A stretch of 64,000 nucleotides of DNA from Hymenochaete sp. R1 (lineage: Eukaryota > Basidiomycota > Agaricomycetes > Hymenochaetales > Hymenochaetaceae), in NCBI GenBank assembly GCA_019400425.1, contig JAFREE010000099.1, forward strand, positions 1 through 64,000, in the 5' to 3' direction. Both the position numbers and the translations under genes were made by a program. Every line of letters starts with the position of its first letter. The stretch's first letter is position 1. Positions 21,569 through 33,450 of this stretch are shown piece by piece. Under the pieces are notes generated by a model. It searched no databases, was not told the origin of the DNA, and was given only the letters and a program-made list of their open reading frames with translations.

Positions 21569-23032
21569 TGTGTCGTGTCTGAACGAGTCTTAATTTCCTA
21601 GTAGCGGCGCTGCGGAGTGCCTAGATCCTCTATGCTGGTTGTGGTTACTGCAGAGCTGGTTCGAGTACATGCACAGGGGGAGTGCAGCACAAAGAACAAA
21701 GATGAAAGTGAAACTGGTAGTAAAACGGGGTTTCTTGAAGACGATGATGGTCAAAGAGCAAGAGAGGATGCGGTATTTATGTGCGACGAGGACGAGGTTC
21801 CCCCCAGAAAAAAGATGCGGTGCGGGCCTCCGGTCCTGCGATCCCCTCAAAGCCCTCGGCTAACACTCAAACACGACATCTCTTCCTATCGATAGGAACA
21901 CCCAATTACAACTTCTTACAGCCCTTGCTCGTACACGTTGTCCGCCGCATGTAGCCCAAAGTCGTTCCATAGAAGCCAGCTCGGAGCTTCATAAGCAACT
22001 CTCATGCCCAAATGCGGGCGTAGTCTATCTGAGAAGCCCAAAAACCTTGCGGAAGTGTGCCGTGAATGCGAAATTTTGAGCCCCATGGGAGCGGAAAAAT
22101 GGTAATGAGAGCTTCTGATGAATGCTAGGAAGCCCTGGCGAGGAAACACACGCTCACACACCATCATTTCACGCAGCGGTGCATCGTCCTCCCACTAGCC
22201 ATATAAACCTTGTCCGAGGTGATTCTAATTGCTTACACTGACCTGCTCGCACTTAGTGAGTCCAGCTTCGCATCTTTCAACAATTTAGGTAAAGGAAGGA
22301 AGTCCGTCAGTGAGACAGGACGTCAGATACCTTCCACTTAACGCCGTGGAGAGGTTAAAACGTCCTGGATACGGCACTGAGTCTCGACAGGCTCAAATAT
22401 CTTTGATTCCTATTGGATGCGCTCTCACACTCGCATAGAAATAGTGTCCTCTCGTGCTTGCAATGTGTTTCCGGTAGCCGTAGCATTTCTACGAAACGGC
22501 GGAAGCATGCTTCGGCTCTCGGTCTCCGCAATATCAACTGTCGAATATGTTGCCCTAGGTCAACTGGAATAGGCATATACTACAGTTCCGTTATGTCTCA
22601 TTTCAACGACAATACGGTCGGTGAAGATTCAGAGGACTTTTGTTTAGGAATGCACCATATCATGGCATACGCATGAATTAATATTGGATTTGATTATACT
22701 TTTATGCGTGAGAAATAACACGTGACTATCTGCGACTCACAGTGGTGACGATGTCGAAACGCTATACATGTAACGTTAACGTTAACGTTGAACGTTGTCG
22801 TTCGTCCACTGGTACTTCGAGTCCTCCTTCAAGTTGTTTCAAGTTCAAGTTCCTTCAAGCGGAGCTCGTACATCTCTCCCTGTTTTGGCACTTCACTCGA
22901 GCATCACTTCGTACATACCATCAATCTCTACGAGCGAGCCACGTCGACGGGCGAAACTTTGGCCTAAAGCTGTTGACGTGTCCTCGTCGCAATCTCCTTG
23001 AATCTCGCGCCGGTCATCGGTGACGAAAATTC
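21569..23032. other. Divergent intergenic region INO1 / SDR-like gene
   Basis: This 1.46-kb stretch holds the two promoters. Near 22771 it has an AACGTT hexamer repeated head-to-tail (see separate entry). No gene frame with domain support was found; short frames here look like chance. Confidence 0.45.
22771..22797. repeat. Short (AACGTT)n palindromic repeat
   Basis: The plus strand reads TAACGTTAACGTTAACGTT and then G plus another AACGTT. Each hexamer is its own reverse complement and carries an ACGT core. It lies about 240 bases before the SDR-like ATG. It could be a cluster of bZIP-type sites or a plain microsatellite. Confidence 0.7.
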
Positions 23033-24485
23033 ATGCCTCTGCACGTTATTTCGATCCTCGTCAGCAACAATTACTCTGGAACGTACTATGCATATGCTGC
23101 AATAGTGTTTCTCGCTATCGCCATAGTCCGTGCATACGCACAAGGCAGAGCGACTTCTCGGGAGCGTGATCTCCACGGGCGGGTGATTCTGCTGACAGTA
23201 CGTTCTTTATCATTTGTCAAATGATATTGGCTGACGCGAAGAAGGGCGCATTCACTTCGTTAGGGTCGACTCTTCTCGAAACACTGGCCCGTCGAGGTGC
23301 CCACATCATAGCCCTCACTGACAAGCCTATAGACTCTCCGTCCATTACCCTTCTTGTCGAAGCCTTACGCGAGTCAACCCGCAATGAACGTATCTTCGTC
23401 GAACACTGCGACACTGTATCCATCAACTCCACTCGTGCTTTCTGTACCAAGTTTCTCACAGGAAATGAGCATCGCCTCGACGCGATTGTATTCACACATG
23501 AGTATGAGCACGTTGGGCCTTTGAAAGCCTTTGAGAAAGAACGTCGGGAAGCAGAAGAACGCAGAGCAGCTGGTAGTGATTGTGCTTTCCTAATGGCGAC
23601 TCTCCTCCTTCCAACACTTCTCGTCGCCCCCGCAGAACGCGACATTCGAATCATAAACGTTGTCAATCCCTTCTACGCTGCGTCAGTCCCTCGCTTTCCC
23701 TCCCCTCCTTCCCCACGTAGCTCGACGTTCCTGCTGGAAGGTTATCGATCCTTACGCTCCATTATCCTGATGAGGCACTTGCAGAGAGTGCTGGATGCAC
23801 TGCCTCAAGCACCTGCTCCGAATCCCGATGCGGCCAACACCTCCGTGGCGAGCAATCGCGTGCAAAAGTCAAACATTGTTTCGGTGTCGGTGTCACCTGG
23901 GTTTAGCCGTCACGATACGATTTGTCCGCTCTTAAGGGCTAAGCACAGTTCTCTGGGATTCTCCCCGTTGGCGTTCATCTTGTGAGTCCCACCATTCATC
24001 GACGCGGAGCTTTGTTTGTTGAACGGCGGCTGAATCGGGATTTTTAAAGCTACATACTACTTCAACCTATTTTACGAATCTTCGCGAAGACACCCCAACA
24101 TACGATTCAGAGTGTCTTGCACGCGCTTTTCTTGCCTACACCTTTTAAGTTCGTTGCCTCGACGGAGAACGATACAAAGGCTCGTGATATGCTACCCTCT
24201 ATCGAGGCACTCAAGCCTGGCGCCCTCTACTCGGACTGTTCGGTTGTACATATCGACTTGTCGAGAAACGTTGCATTAATTGAAGCGGAGATGAAAGAGA
24301 AGGGAACGGATAAGAAAGGGAAAGGGGGGAATGAGGGTAGCGACAAAGAGGAAGTGCGAATGATAGATGATGGGGAATATGGCGGTGAGGAGATGGGACG
24401 AATCGTATGGGAGAGCTTCGAGAGAACCTTGAAGGAGAGGGAAGCAGAAGTTTCTTTAGCAGAAGTAGCGTCAACACCCACTTGA
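23033..24485 (+). CDS. SDR-like NAD(P)-binding membrane protein, 445 aa
   Basis: Three exons (23033..23197, 23245..23981, 24050..24485) join in phase. A membrane anchor lies near the N-terminus (YAAIVFLAIAIVRAYA, about residues 17-35). A short-chain dehydrogenase-like fold follows: VILLTGAFTSLGSTLLETLARRG (split here by intron 1) is the nucleotide-binding turn, and DAIVFTHE is the second strand. The canonical catalytic YxxxK is not clear; LLEGYRSLRSI may be its relic or equivalent. The C-terminal part has a Lys/Glu/Gly-rich linker and an amphipathic end. The start of exon 2 may be three bases earlier. Substrate unknown; the family call is moderately sure. Confidence 0.75.
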
Positions 24486-24637
24486 GAAGATTCAAGACAG
24501 CCGATGATATCTATTGGCTTGAATTATGAATTCTATTCTAACTTATTCGCACGGACAATGATGGTTATTGCGGAGAGGTGATTAATTGCATGTAGATGGA
24601 CCAGAACCTCAATGTGTTTTCCAAGAAGGTTTCATGT

Positions 24638-26447
24638 TCATTCCTTCTTCTTCTCTCCTGCTACCTTCGACTGCCCCTCCCTTTCTTGGCCTTGACCGGG
24701 CTGCGGCGGCTGTGGAGGCGGCCCGCCTATGTTCGACATTAAAGACCATAAATTACCTTGCATCTGCGCCTCGAGAGCCTTGCGGTCTTCCTCAATCAGC
24801 TTGTCGAACTGCGCGCGGTTCGCAGCGATGTACGCTTGTTCTTCGAGATAGTGTTTCTGAGCCTCTTTACGTTTCTGCTCGAGGTATGTCAAGGGGACAG
24901 GCGAGTTCGCATCCTGTGCAATGCAAATGTCAGCACAAACGGAATTTAAGGAAACAGGAAACCCTGAGGCCAACCTCGGAAGGAGCGCCGAACAGGCCGC
25001 TCAAGGTGATACCTCCAGACGTTTTCGACCTCCCGCTTCTACGCCAGTCTTCCAGAAACTTCTCCTTTGCCTCTGCCTCTTTCTTCGCATACTCAATGGG
25101 AATATTCTTCCCGTCGTAAGCCTTGATGATAGGGCGAACGTCTTGAGGCTTGTAGATGGCGATCGCTATTAGGAAATATGTAAGCAAGCGTTTAGCTAGG
25201 GGGGGGGGGGGGGGAAGTGGGAGAAGAGAAGGGGGGATTACAAGGAATGTTGACGTACATTCTAAGAACGGGATCATAGACACAAGCCCCTTGTCGTTCG
25301 CCTCGCCCTTCCACTTCGGTAGTACAACCGCATTTTCGGGGTGCAGGGACACATGTTCGGGCACAGTGTCGAGGATGATGACTTTTGAAAGGTCCCGATT
25401 CAGATAATTTAGGTCCTTCACGATGGATCCATCAACGGAACGTGTTGATTCTCTGAATAATTTATATGTAATGAAGAAGCTGTACGGGTCGAGCTTCTCA
25501 ATGACAGGCATTGCGGTCTTAAAGAATCTACAACTTAGCTGTGATCATATTGCTGAGGTAACAAACACTTACATATTGATTCTGAGTTGTGAAGATGACG
25601 ATTTCATAGAACTGTGATAAATAAGCCAGGAAGTAGTCGACGCCAGGACGCTTGGCCGTCCGCCAGCCACTTTTCCGCTGGTAGATTGCGGTCAGAATAC
25701 ATCGTGTAAATCAGGATAAGGAACTAAAATAATACTCACATCCCAGGTAGACGTGATTAAAAGATCATCAAGAGATAACAGTAATGTATAAGGTTTTTGA
25801 TACGGAGGGACGGAAGGTGGAAGAAGTTCATCCCAAGTTGGTTTACTAAAGAACTGGATGGCAAGAACCATGTGAGTCAAAGAGCAATGTCGTACAATTT
25901 ACACTTACATCGAACATGCCAATGAACCGATCTTTCGTTCGTCCATACCGCGTAGAAGGCGCATCCTCTATCCTCTGCAAAGGTCAAGTTTAGAGCCCAC
26001 GTCAGTAAAATGAAATATTTTCAAGCGTACCATCTTTTTTGCCTTGAGCTCTTCAGCATCCCATTCCCTTCCAAGGTAAACGGTTCCAGCTAGAACACCG
26101 ACGCCAAGAGCGGCTAATGTGGCTCGACCGAGGAACCGCCGTTTCCGCTCAATACTTGACAATGAATCCTTCGAGGAGCGAGCACCTGTACGCTGAGTTG
26201 GCTCGTCCTGTGACTCTGCTTCCGGGTAAAAGTCTAGGCTCAGAGAAGATGGAGATGCTTTCGTATCACGCGAAAGTGCTTGTGACTGCGCATCTGGAGG
26301 ACTAGTAGGACTCGCTGGTTGCGACTGCGGTGCGCTGCTTTCCGGTTTGTCGGAGGGAAAAGGTGGTTTTGTCGCCAGAGCACGTGCGTTTCGGACTGCA
26401 TGCTGTCTGAGGGGAGAAGATATGCGAGATATAGAGGCCACGTTCAT
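24638..26447 (-). CDS. TIM50: Mitochondrial import inner membrane translocase subunit Tim50
   Basis: The N-terminus (residues 1-30, [20 protein letters not shown]) is a basic amphipathic presequence for mitochondria. After a Ser/Pro-rich stretch, a membrane segment appears ([16 protein letters not shown]). The FCP1-like domain follows in the next exons: [69 protein letters not shown] and [12 protein letters not shown]. In yeast, Tim50 receives preproteins from TOM and passes them to TIM23. The first aspartate motif reads LLSLDDLL rather than DxDxT, as known for Tim50, which is not a phosphatase. The C-terminus is Pro/Gln/Gly-rich with a Lys-rich end. Confidence 0.95.
25199..25214. repeat. Run of 16 G (C on the coding strand) inside a TIM50 intron
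   Basis: Sixteen consecutive G on plus lie within the TIM50 intron between the exons ending FLES- and starting IAIYKP. On the transcript it is a C run in the pyrimidine-rich part before the acceptor. Such runs vary in length and are prone to sequencing error. Confidence 0.9.
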
Positions 26448-27205
26448 TGCAAAGCGCGAGGAGGTCCGTCAGCAGGTGATCAAGAAAAGTGCGACGTAGA
26501 CTCGGAGGCGCGATGTTACGGAACGTGGACGCACTGCAGTGAACGACGTTCCGCACCATCCGTCCACTAGGCAATTCGGGCCTGAAAACGTCTATGAAGT
26601 GACGATCAGCGTCGATCTTTGACAGCACGCTTAACCACGTGATCGAGCTCCGGCTCTGAGTAAGTTCAGATTACAAAAGTTTTGTACGCGCAAATAAGAA
26701 AAAGCGCAGCATCATCCTTCCTTAGAGCCGATACATGCTCGATTTTGCATCAAACACCAAAGGGCACAGAATGAAGGATTCGTAAGCGTCAAGGTCTGGG
26801 CACGTCAAGACTCGTAAAAGTTTCAGTTCCTATTTATTCCTCATCTAAGACAGAAACACCCCTTTTCTTTTACCACGCACCGCACAGATGAGCGATGAGC
26901 GATACAGGTTCATTAATATTGGCTCTTATCTACTGTATTGAAGCTGTGAGTAAAGACACTTGGTCAGCGGTCCGAAAGTCGTACGTGGTCGCTTGAGAGG
27001 CCGATATCACCAGTACTTACTGGCTTGCCACGACAGAGGCTGAGATGAGCCGCCGGAACTGGTATGCGTGATCCTTCTTCTCCTCTTTCCGCCATCTGCT
27101 CTACCAGAGTCTTATATAAACCCCGCTTCTCATGCTGTTACGAAACAAGATTAAATAAAATAGTCTGATCCTCGAATCACTTTCATCTCTCTCCACTTTT
27201 ATCAC
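26448..27205. other. Divergent intergenic region TIM50 / Zn2Cys6 regulator
   Basis: About 760 bases shared by two divergent promoters. A minus-strand open frame at 26302-26628 overlaps TIM50 in another phase and has no domain. No RNA gene was seen. Confidence 0.4.
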
Positions 27206-30200
27206 ATGCGACGTTCTATGCCCTCCGAGAGACACTCGACAACAGACGCGCGCAGGCAAACTCTTGAATCCAGGCGGACCAGAGGCAAGTGACAGACAGC
27301 TTTCTACACTGTCCATGTTGTTTACAGAATATTTAGGCGAAGTCTCTTGTGCAGAATGCCGTCGGTGAGCGCATACATTTGTAGACAGGTTTGAAGGTAT
27401 TTGAAGCATACGTGTTCGGGTCTTCAGCTTGAAGCTCAAATGTGACAAGACGGTGAGTGCTTGGTGCTTGATGCTCTTCTTCGCCTCAATGGGAATAATT
27501 TGTTTATTCTACTAGATACCATGTTAGCTACTTCTTCACTCTTTATGCTGGTCAAATTGTGACATTCCCTCCTTAGGTGGTTCGTGTGTTAGGAGGAACT
27601 GCGCTAATTTATGTCCCAACAAAGCCCAGACAACTAATCACACCCGGTAATTTATCCCTATCCTCTTGCACTAAGATTCTATCGCTGACCATTCGCAGAA
27701 CGACCGTTTCAGATGCTGACCGACTACGACACAAAATAGCGGAGATGAGCAAGAGGATTGCAACACTTGAAGACGCCCTTCAAATTTCTCATGCCTCGAC
27801 CTCGTCGGATCAGCATCCTTTATTGTCTAAAGATCTCCTGGATATCAAACAGGGCGTCCATGTATCAGCGTCCCAAAAAGACTTGCAGGCAGCAGAAAAT
27901 GATGTCCTCAAAGACGGTGGCGCCTCATCATTTGCAACATTAAAGCTCTCTGAGGACGGGACAGGGGAGACCTACATATCCGGTCCCGATGTGAGTCATC
28001 ATCGTTTCCCATAAAGCACACACTCATGGCCACGTTTGCTGTAGACGCTCTTTTTGGTTTGTTGTTTTTCATAAAGTATTTGCCATCACTTATCTAACAC
28101 AAATTTTCTCAGACTCACTGTGAACCAGAAGGCTTGAACAAACCCTACAAAGCCCTCCCGCCGCTCCTTGAGTCTCTTAGTAACTCTTTCCCGGTAGCCC
28201 CATTCTACGCTCCTTCTGACGAAGCTCTTGACCTCATCGAGTCGAGACTTCCTTCCTATGCTCGTGCATCCTCCCTCGTGGAGGCCTACCTTGAATATAT
28301 CGCATGGTTCTTTCAACCGGTCGACAGGGAACAGATATACGAGGAACTCCTTCCAGAAGTATACAAGAAGCGTCGCGCAACTCCTGGCAATACATCTAGC
28401 TCGGGCAATATCTCGGAGCTGCCAAGGGTTGATCCGCACATACTAGCTCTACTGTTATCAGTTCTCGCTTTAGGGGCCGTTGCCGACCTTACCGCCTCGC
28501 CGGGTAATGACGAAGGGTTGATGTACTATCACCTTGCACGAGCTGCGTTGGCGCAGCGGAACGTTTTCGAAGAGGCCAATTTGAATTCGGTGCAAGCTCT
28601 CGTACTCAATGCGATATACAATGTAGTTTCTTGCCGCAATATTCCTATTGAAGGCCCATGGAGAGTTATTAGTTTTTCCTTATCCCTTGCTGCCTCTGTA
28701 AGTGCCAATTCTTTTGAAATGTTATTTCATGAATAACCTTATACAACGATTAGATTGGCCTGCGTACGTTTCGTTCTTTTCCTGTGACTTGATCGTCCTT
28801 ACGAGAAAACAGATCGAGACCCTTCGCACTTTAACCTCCCTGCAAAAGTTGTACAACGGCGTAGGAAGGTATTTTGGGAGCTGTATACCATGGACAATTG
28901 GAGGGTAAGGGCTTTTCACATGATTTTAAAGCTTTTGCTGTCGTTAAGTTTATGCAGTGCATCTCCTCTGGCCGCCCTTTAACTTTCCATCCGTCAGTCG
29001 TCGATTGCCAATTTCCTCTGGACGTCGATGCGACCGTGAACGACAACGGGGAAGAAATCCTTAGTAGTGAGTTGCTCAGAAAGATCTGCACCTGGTTACC
29101 TTGTCCTGACACAGTAGCCGATAGTTGCGAGGATCCGATACAGACTTTCAAAAGAAATACTGTCCGAGGTGTCAAGCAAGCTGAATAATGCAGATTCCCT
29201 GAAATATTCGGAGATCCTGGCTTTGGACTCAAAAATCCGAGATTTTGGGACAATGAAGTCCTTCCAGCAAGCGCTCGATTATTACAACGCAAGAGCTCGT
29301 AGTGATGAGCATGTCATCAAAATACACCACTCCATGATGATGATGATGAATGACGTTAGTAAGTCGCATCGGGCTGTTCGAAAAAGCGTCGCGTCGCTTA
29401 CGTCATTAATATTATAGTTCTTTTATCGTTGCACCGCAACTTCTTTGCCCGAGCTATGATCGACAATCCAAGTAACCCGATGACAGGTCGATTTGGACCT
29501 TCCTTCCTTTCCGCGTACCGTAGTGCGGTAACGATGGTTCACAGAATTAGAGAGCAATATGAACTCCATGGCCATTATCTCGTCCGGCTTTGGCCAGTTT
29601 GGGCTCATTCATTCATGTCTGGAGTCCTTATTGGCACTGTCGCTTGCCAATCTGGCTGCTCTCTTGCGCGTCAAGCGTACAAGGAATTCTGTGTAGCAAT
29701 CGAATTGTTTTCCAAAGCGCAAGAACATCCCATAGCACAAAGGAGTCTGGTGAGTACCTGTCTAAGCACGGAATTGTAAGGATTATTTGAGACGCTGAAT
29801 TATTTTCATAGCCAATATTTCTTAGGATGCGACAAGCAGCCCACGACAACTTGTTTGGAAGAGGCAATAGTTCGCCGGACAGTCTCTCCGATCAGTCGAC
29901 CTCAAGCCGAGGATTGGTTAGCCAGAACGACTACTCCTTCGATCCCAGTAATAGGGACTATGAGAGGCAACAGGGTGGATCGACTTCGCATGACCCGCAG
30001 GAAGTGCAAATGATGGGCACGAGCAAGAGTCTTCCGCCGCAGCGCTCTTCCGGTTTCTTTCATCTTCCAGCCCGCTCAGACGCAGCTCAACTTAAGCCCG
30101 TATCGCAAGTTTCGACCACAGTGAACGACACTTCGCCTACGAGATCCGGTTCAGGTCCGACAAGTCAACTCCACAGTCCTGCTTCATCATCTGGGTACGA

Positions 30201-30678
30201 ATATACAGATGGACGGGGGGACCAACTGCCAGCGAACCCTTTATTCAAGCAATCGTCGACCACCATGAATGGCGCAGACATGAATGACTCTACATTCCCA
30301 TCCCAGTATACGCAAACATCGCTCGGCGGCGTGTCGAATCCAGATGCTCGCGACTCGGGCTTGCCTATGGCCTTTGACACATTCCCGTCCGCTTTCCACG
30401 AAAGTCTAGTTTCAAGTTTATTTGACCCAAATATCATCACTGGTATACGTCACACGCCGCCCCAGATCCCACTGTCCGGAGCTTCACCCATGTTTCCTGA
30501 TCCGATCTCCGACTTTGACCTGCCATTTGAGATGCGTCCGATGAACACTTCCGAGTCACTCATCCCGATGATGCCTGCGAAAGATACTGAGGAGGCTTGG
30601 AATGCAGTCTTACAAGACCCACGATTCTTTAGTTTCCCAGATGCTGGCTTCATGGTAAATAACACGGACACGGTGTGA
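27206..30678 (+). CDS. Zn2Cys6 fungal transcription factor
   Basis: About 12 exons were traced. The zinc cluster is spread over four of them: SCAECRR, LKLKCDKT, a 7-nt micro-exon (27516..27522) giving IPC, and GSCVRRNCANLC. All cysteines are present (C-X2-C-X6-C-X5-C-X2-C-X8-C). Intron 1 has a GC donor (exon 1 ends at 27284, then GCAAGT). A coiled-coil linker follows (DRLRHKIAEMSKRIATLEDAL). The middle homology region shows LPKYLE-type helices, IGLHRDPSHFNLP, VFWELYTMDNW, SSGRPLTFHPSVVDCQFP and LALDSKIRDF. The C-terminal third is Ser/Pro/Gln-rich, an activation-type region. This is the xylanase-regulator-like class of nuclear DNA-binding proteins. Target genes are unknown. Confidence 0.9.
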
Positions 30679-31047
30679 ATTTTTCTTCGGTCTCTGGCTT
30701 TTGAATGGAATGTCGCTTTCTCAATTATGTTATATTTTACTATTATCGTGTTGTTGGAGAGGGTTCGATCCATACTTTGACGAGAACGATTGTGTACAGT
30801 ACATATAAAGAATATGGAATCTAGATGTTTGCATGCCTTTTGGGGAAGACAAGTGATTCAAACACGAATTAGTCTGCAGGACTGATTCTCGTTGATACCT
30901 TTGAAGAGAGATGACCCAAGCCTTTCAGGTGAACGAAGCGACCTTCCGCCGCTGAGTATTGCGTGTCGATAGGTGCAGATCGATTGAAACAGTCGCTAAT
31001 TCAAATGAGAGCCTCAAGCACCGAAAGACATCCATGTATAAATAAAA
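30679..31047. other. Convergent intergenic region
   Basis: About 370 bases between two convergent stop codons; expected to hold both 3' untranslated regions. No feature seen. Confidence 0.4.
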
Positions 31048-32794
31048 TCAAATGACCTCTCGTTTGACTCGTTTCGCTAACGAGGTTCGGTTATCTATCA
31101 AATCAAGTAGGTTCCCTTCAATGGTAAATAGTCCAAAGATACATACCTTGATCCGTTTCATTTTCATCGTCACTTCTAACAGCAGACGAACGTTTCGAAA
31201 TACTCCGCACTGTTCGAACAGTTGAACAGGGACTCGCACATTCATAAACATCGAAAGATCACATTGTACTCACCATTTCTTTCGTTATCATACTCCGCAA
31301 GAAAATCGGCTAGGGCGCGTGAAGGCTCGGCATCTGCATTTTGCGATGCATTTGAGCTTGACCTTGCAGACATTTTGAGCTTTGACTTACCTTCGTCTTT
31401 CACGATAGGTTTACGTTCTTCTACGTTCTCTGAATCGGGTAATTGAGACATAAGCTCGCTGAGCGCCTGCGAAGGCTCCCTGTCTTAATCTTGGGTATGT
31501 AAGTGTTAGAGTGGAAGGTGTGAAAATGACTAACCTTCGTCTTTCACATCTTGCTTCGACTCCTCCGGATCAATTGACGACTGGAGCCGCGAGACTAGCT
31601 CGGAAAGCGCAACAGACGGTTCTTCGATTTACATTATTAACATTAGTATTCCTCGTTATAGGATGGATTGGACTGCAGATGCAGACCTTCAGTCTTGACG
31701 AGAGGTTTTCGCTCTGATTCCTCGACTTTCAGAGCTGTGTAATGTGGTCAATGGCTCCTATCATGTGGTGTCAAGTTGACTTATTTTACCATGTTCCACT
31801 TTGACTTTGACTTGCAGAGTTCCAAATACCATTAATTTCACTTTTTTGAAATCTCAACTCGAGTTACTCACTTTCGGATTTACTATCCACAGTATTGGCG
31901 AAAACTGAGTCTTCGGGACGCTGTTGTAGTTGAGTTGGCCCCTCGTAAGGTGTGAAGACACCATTTTCAGGTCTAAGTTGCGATTCCCCCAAGATATTCG
32001 AGTTAGACACAACCTCGGTTTGAGTCACTGATTTGGGTGTAGTACTGCTCGAAGCGAGATTTAGTGTTCCGCTGGTATTCTAAGAATATTTGTTCAGGCG
32101 CACTCAAACTCTGGTTTCTTCATAGGTACAACCATTGCGAAAACATGTTGATCGCACAGAGGGATCGGAGACCAAGAAGGCTTCGGATAGTCTGCCTTGA
32201 TCATAGACTTGGGCGGAATAGGGACCCTCCTTGGAATCTGTACCTGCCACTGCTCTTAAGTTGTACAATGTTAATGTACCGATGTTTGAGTCGAAAGACA
32301 CTTACTATCAGCTGGATCCCCATTGGTGTCCCATTTGTATTCAAAGATGTAGGAGCTTGTGTTTTCGATATCGACTGGACGGGTGGTAACATGTCAAATA
32401 TCCATTAGCGGGAAGCAGCCGAGCATAACTTACAACTTGATCTCTTCAGATCTAAAACGTGCCTTTCTTCCATGAAATCGGCCCACCGGTGTTCACCCAA
32501 GAGCGAGGAAACATCCGCCTTTGACGCAAGCTCGACGATAGCTTCTTTTCTCTTTTTACGATGTTTATAAAAAATCAGTGCCGAATGAATGAGACTTACA
32601 GTCCCTTTACTCATGATGGCCTGTATGAGGTCAGGCTCATTCGGTTTACGCAGCGCCAGTCTTAGCCAAATTGAGATCCACATTATGGTGTCGAAGTTCC
32701 AGGATTGATTGCCATGCGTCCAAGGATGTATAATGACAATGTAGTGGCTGTCATTGTCTTTTTCGTAGGTCTTGATTTTAAATTTCTTAACCAT
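31048..32794 (-). CDS. Hypothetical protein with repeated Glu/Ser-rich exons
   Basis: Several minus-strand exons join. The N-terminal part (from MVKKFKIKTYEKDNDSHY at 32794) has a hydrophobic core, IMWISIWLRLALRKPNEPDL. Later exons give YIFEYKWDTNGDPAD and QWQVQIPRRVPIPPKS. A Ser/Thr-rich stretch follows, then short exons that repeat one another: EPSVALSELVSRLQSS, EPSQALSELMSQLPDS and EPSRALADFLAEYDNE, joined by the linker ERKPLVKTEG / ERKPIVKDEG. The end carries basic residues (RVKREVI). No family is recognised. One junction, between the EPSV and EPSQ repeats, needs a non-obvious splice to stay in frame, so the exact model is uncertain. The true start may lie upstream. Confidence 0.55.
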
Positions 32795-33450
32795 AAAGCT
32801 TGCTCCAACAGATCTATCAATAGATTCCTGATGTGGGCAAATGGCTAGGTAAGCGGCTTACCAAGTGCTAAGTCTGGTCAACGGTCTGAAGTATGATGGG
32901 CTTCTTTGGGCGTCGAGAACAGAACGGGTTAGACCGCGCAGCAGCTTTCAGAGCAATGAACGCAGAAACAGAACGCCGGCATTTGCCGGGAAAGAATAAG
33001 ACGCTGAGAACCGATGGCAGGTCGTTAGGCAGCTGGTGACCTCGTAATGCATCGTTATCTGGTAAAATCGCTGTTGTACATGTATATTCGAAGGGTATGC
33101 GACAATTGACTGAGACGCGGTGATAATGGTTGAGTCGAAAGCTGCACCCTTTCTCTAAGCCAACGGCAACGGGAAAAGAAATCCAAAAGAAAAGTCCTTG
33201 CAAGCCGGGGGGGCCACTTCACGTGATCATCACACTTCCGAATCTCCTAAATTGCATAAACAAGACGGAACCTGCACCGTAACCTCTGACCACCATCATT
33301 TCCGAGCACCATAAAACACTTTGGCATTTATCTTCCATGTCAGACGTATCGCTCCTGAACAGGGCAAATCTAGCATCACTCGGACTTGCTGGAGGATGTC
33401 GCTTGCTGCATGAGAAGAGTCCGGCTCGGACAGCTCTTGCACTGCCTGCA
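32795..33450. other. Divergent intergenic region
   Basis: About 650 bases between the repeat-exon gene and the F-box gene. An in-frame ATG for the F-box gene also occurs at 33337. A frame on minus (32868-33203) shows no domain. Confidence 0.35.

Noticed and set aside
26302..26628. Minus-strand frame overlapping the TIM50 start
   Set aside because: It overlaps the well-supported TIM50 presequence in another phase and has no domain of its own.
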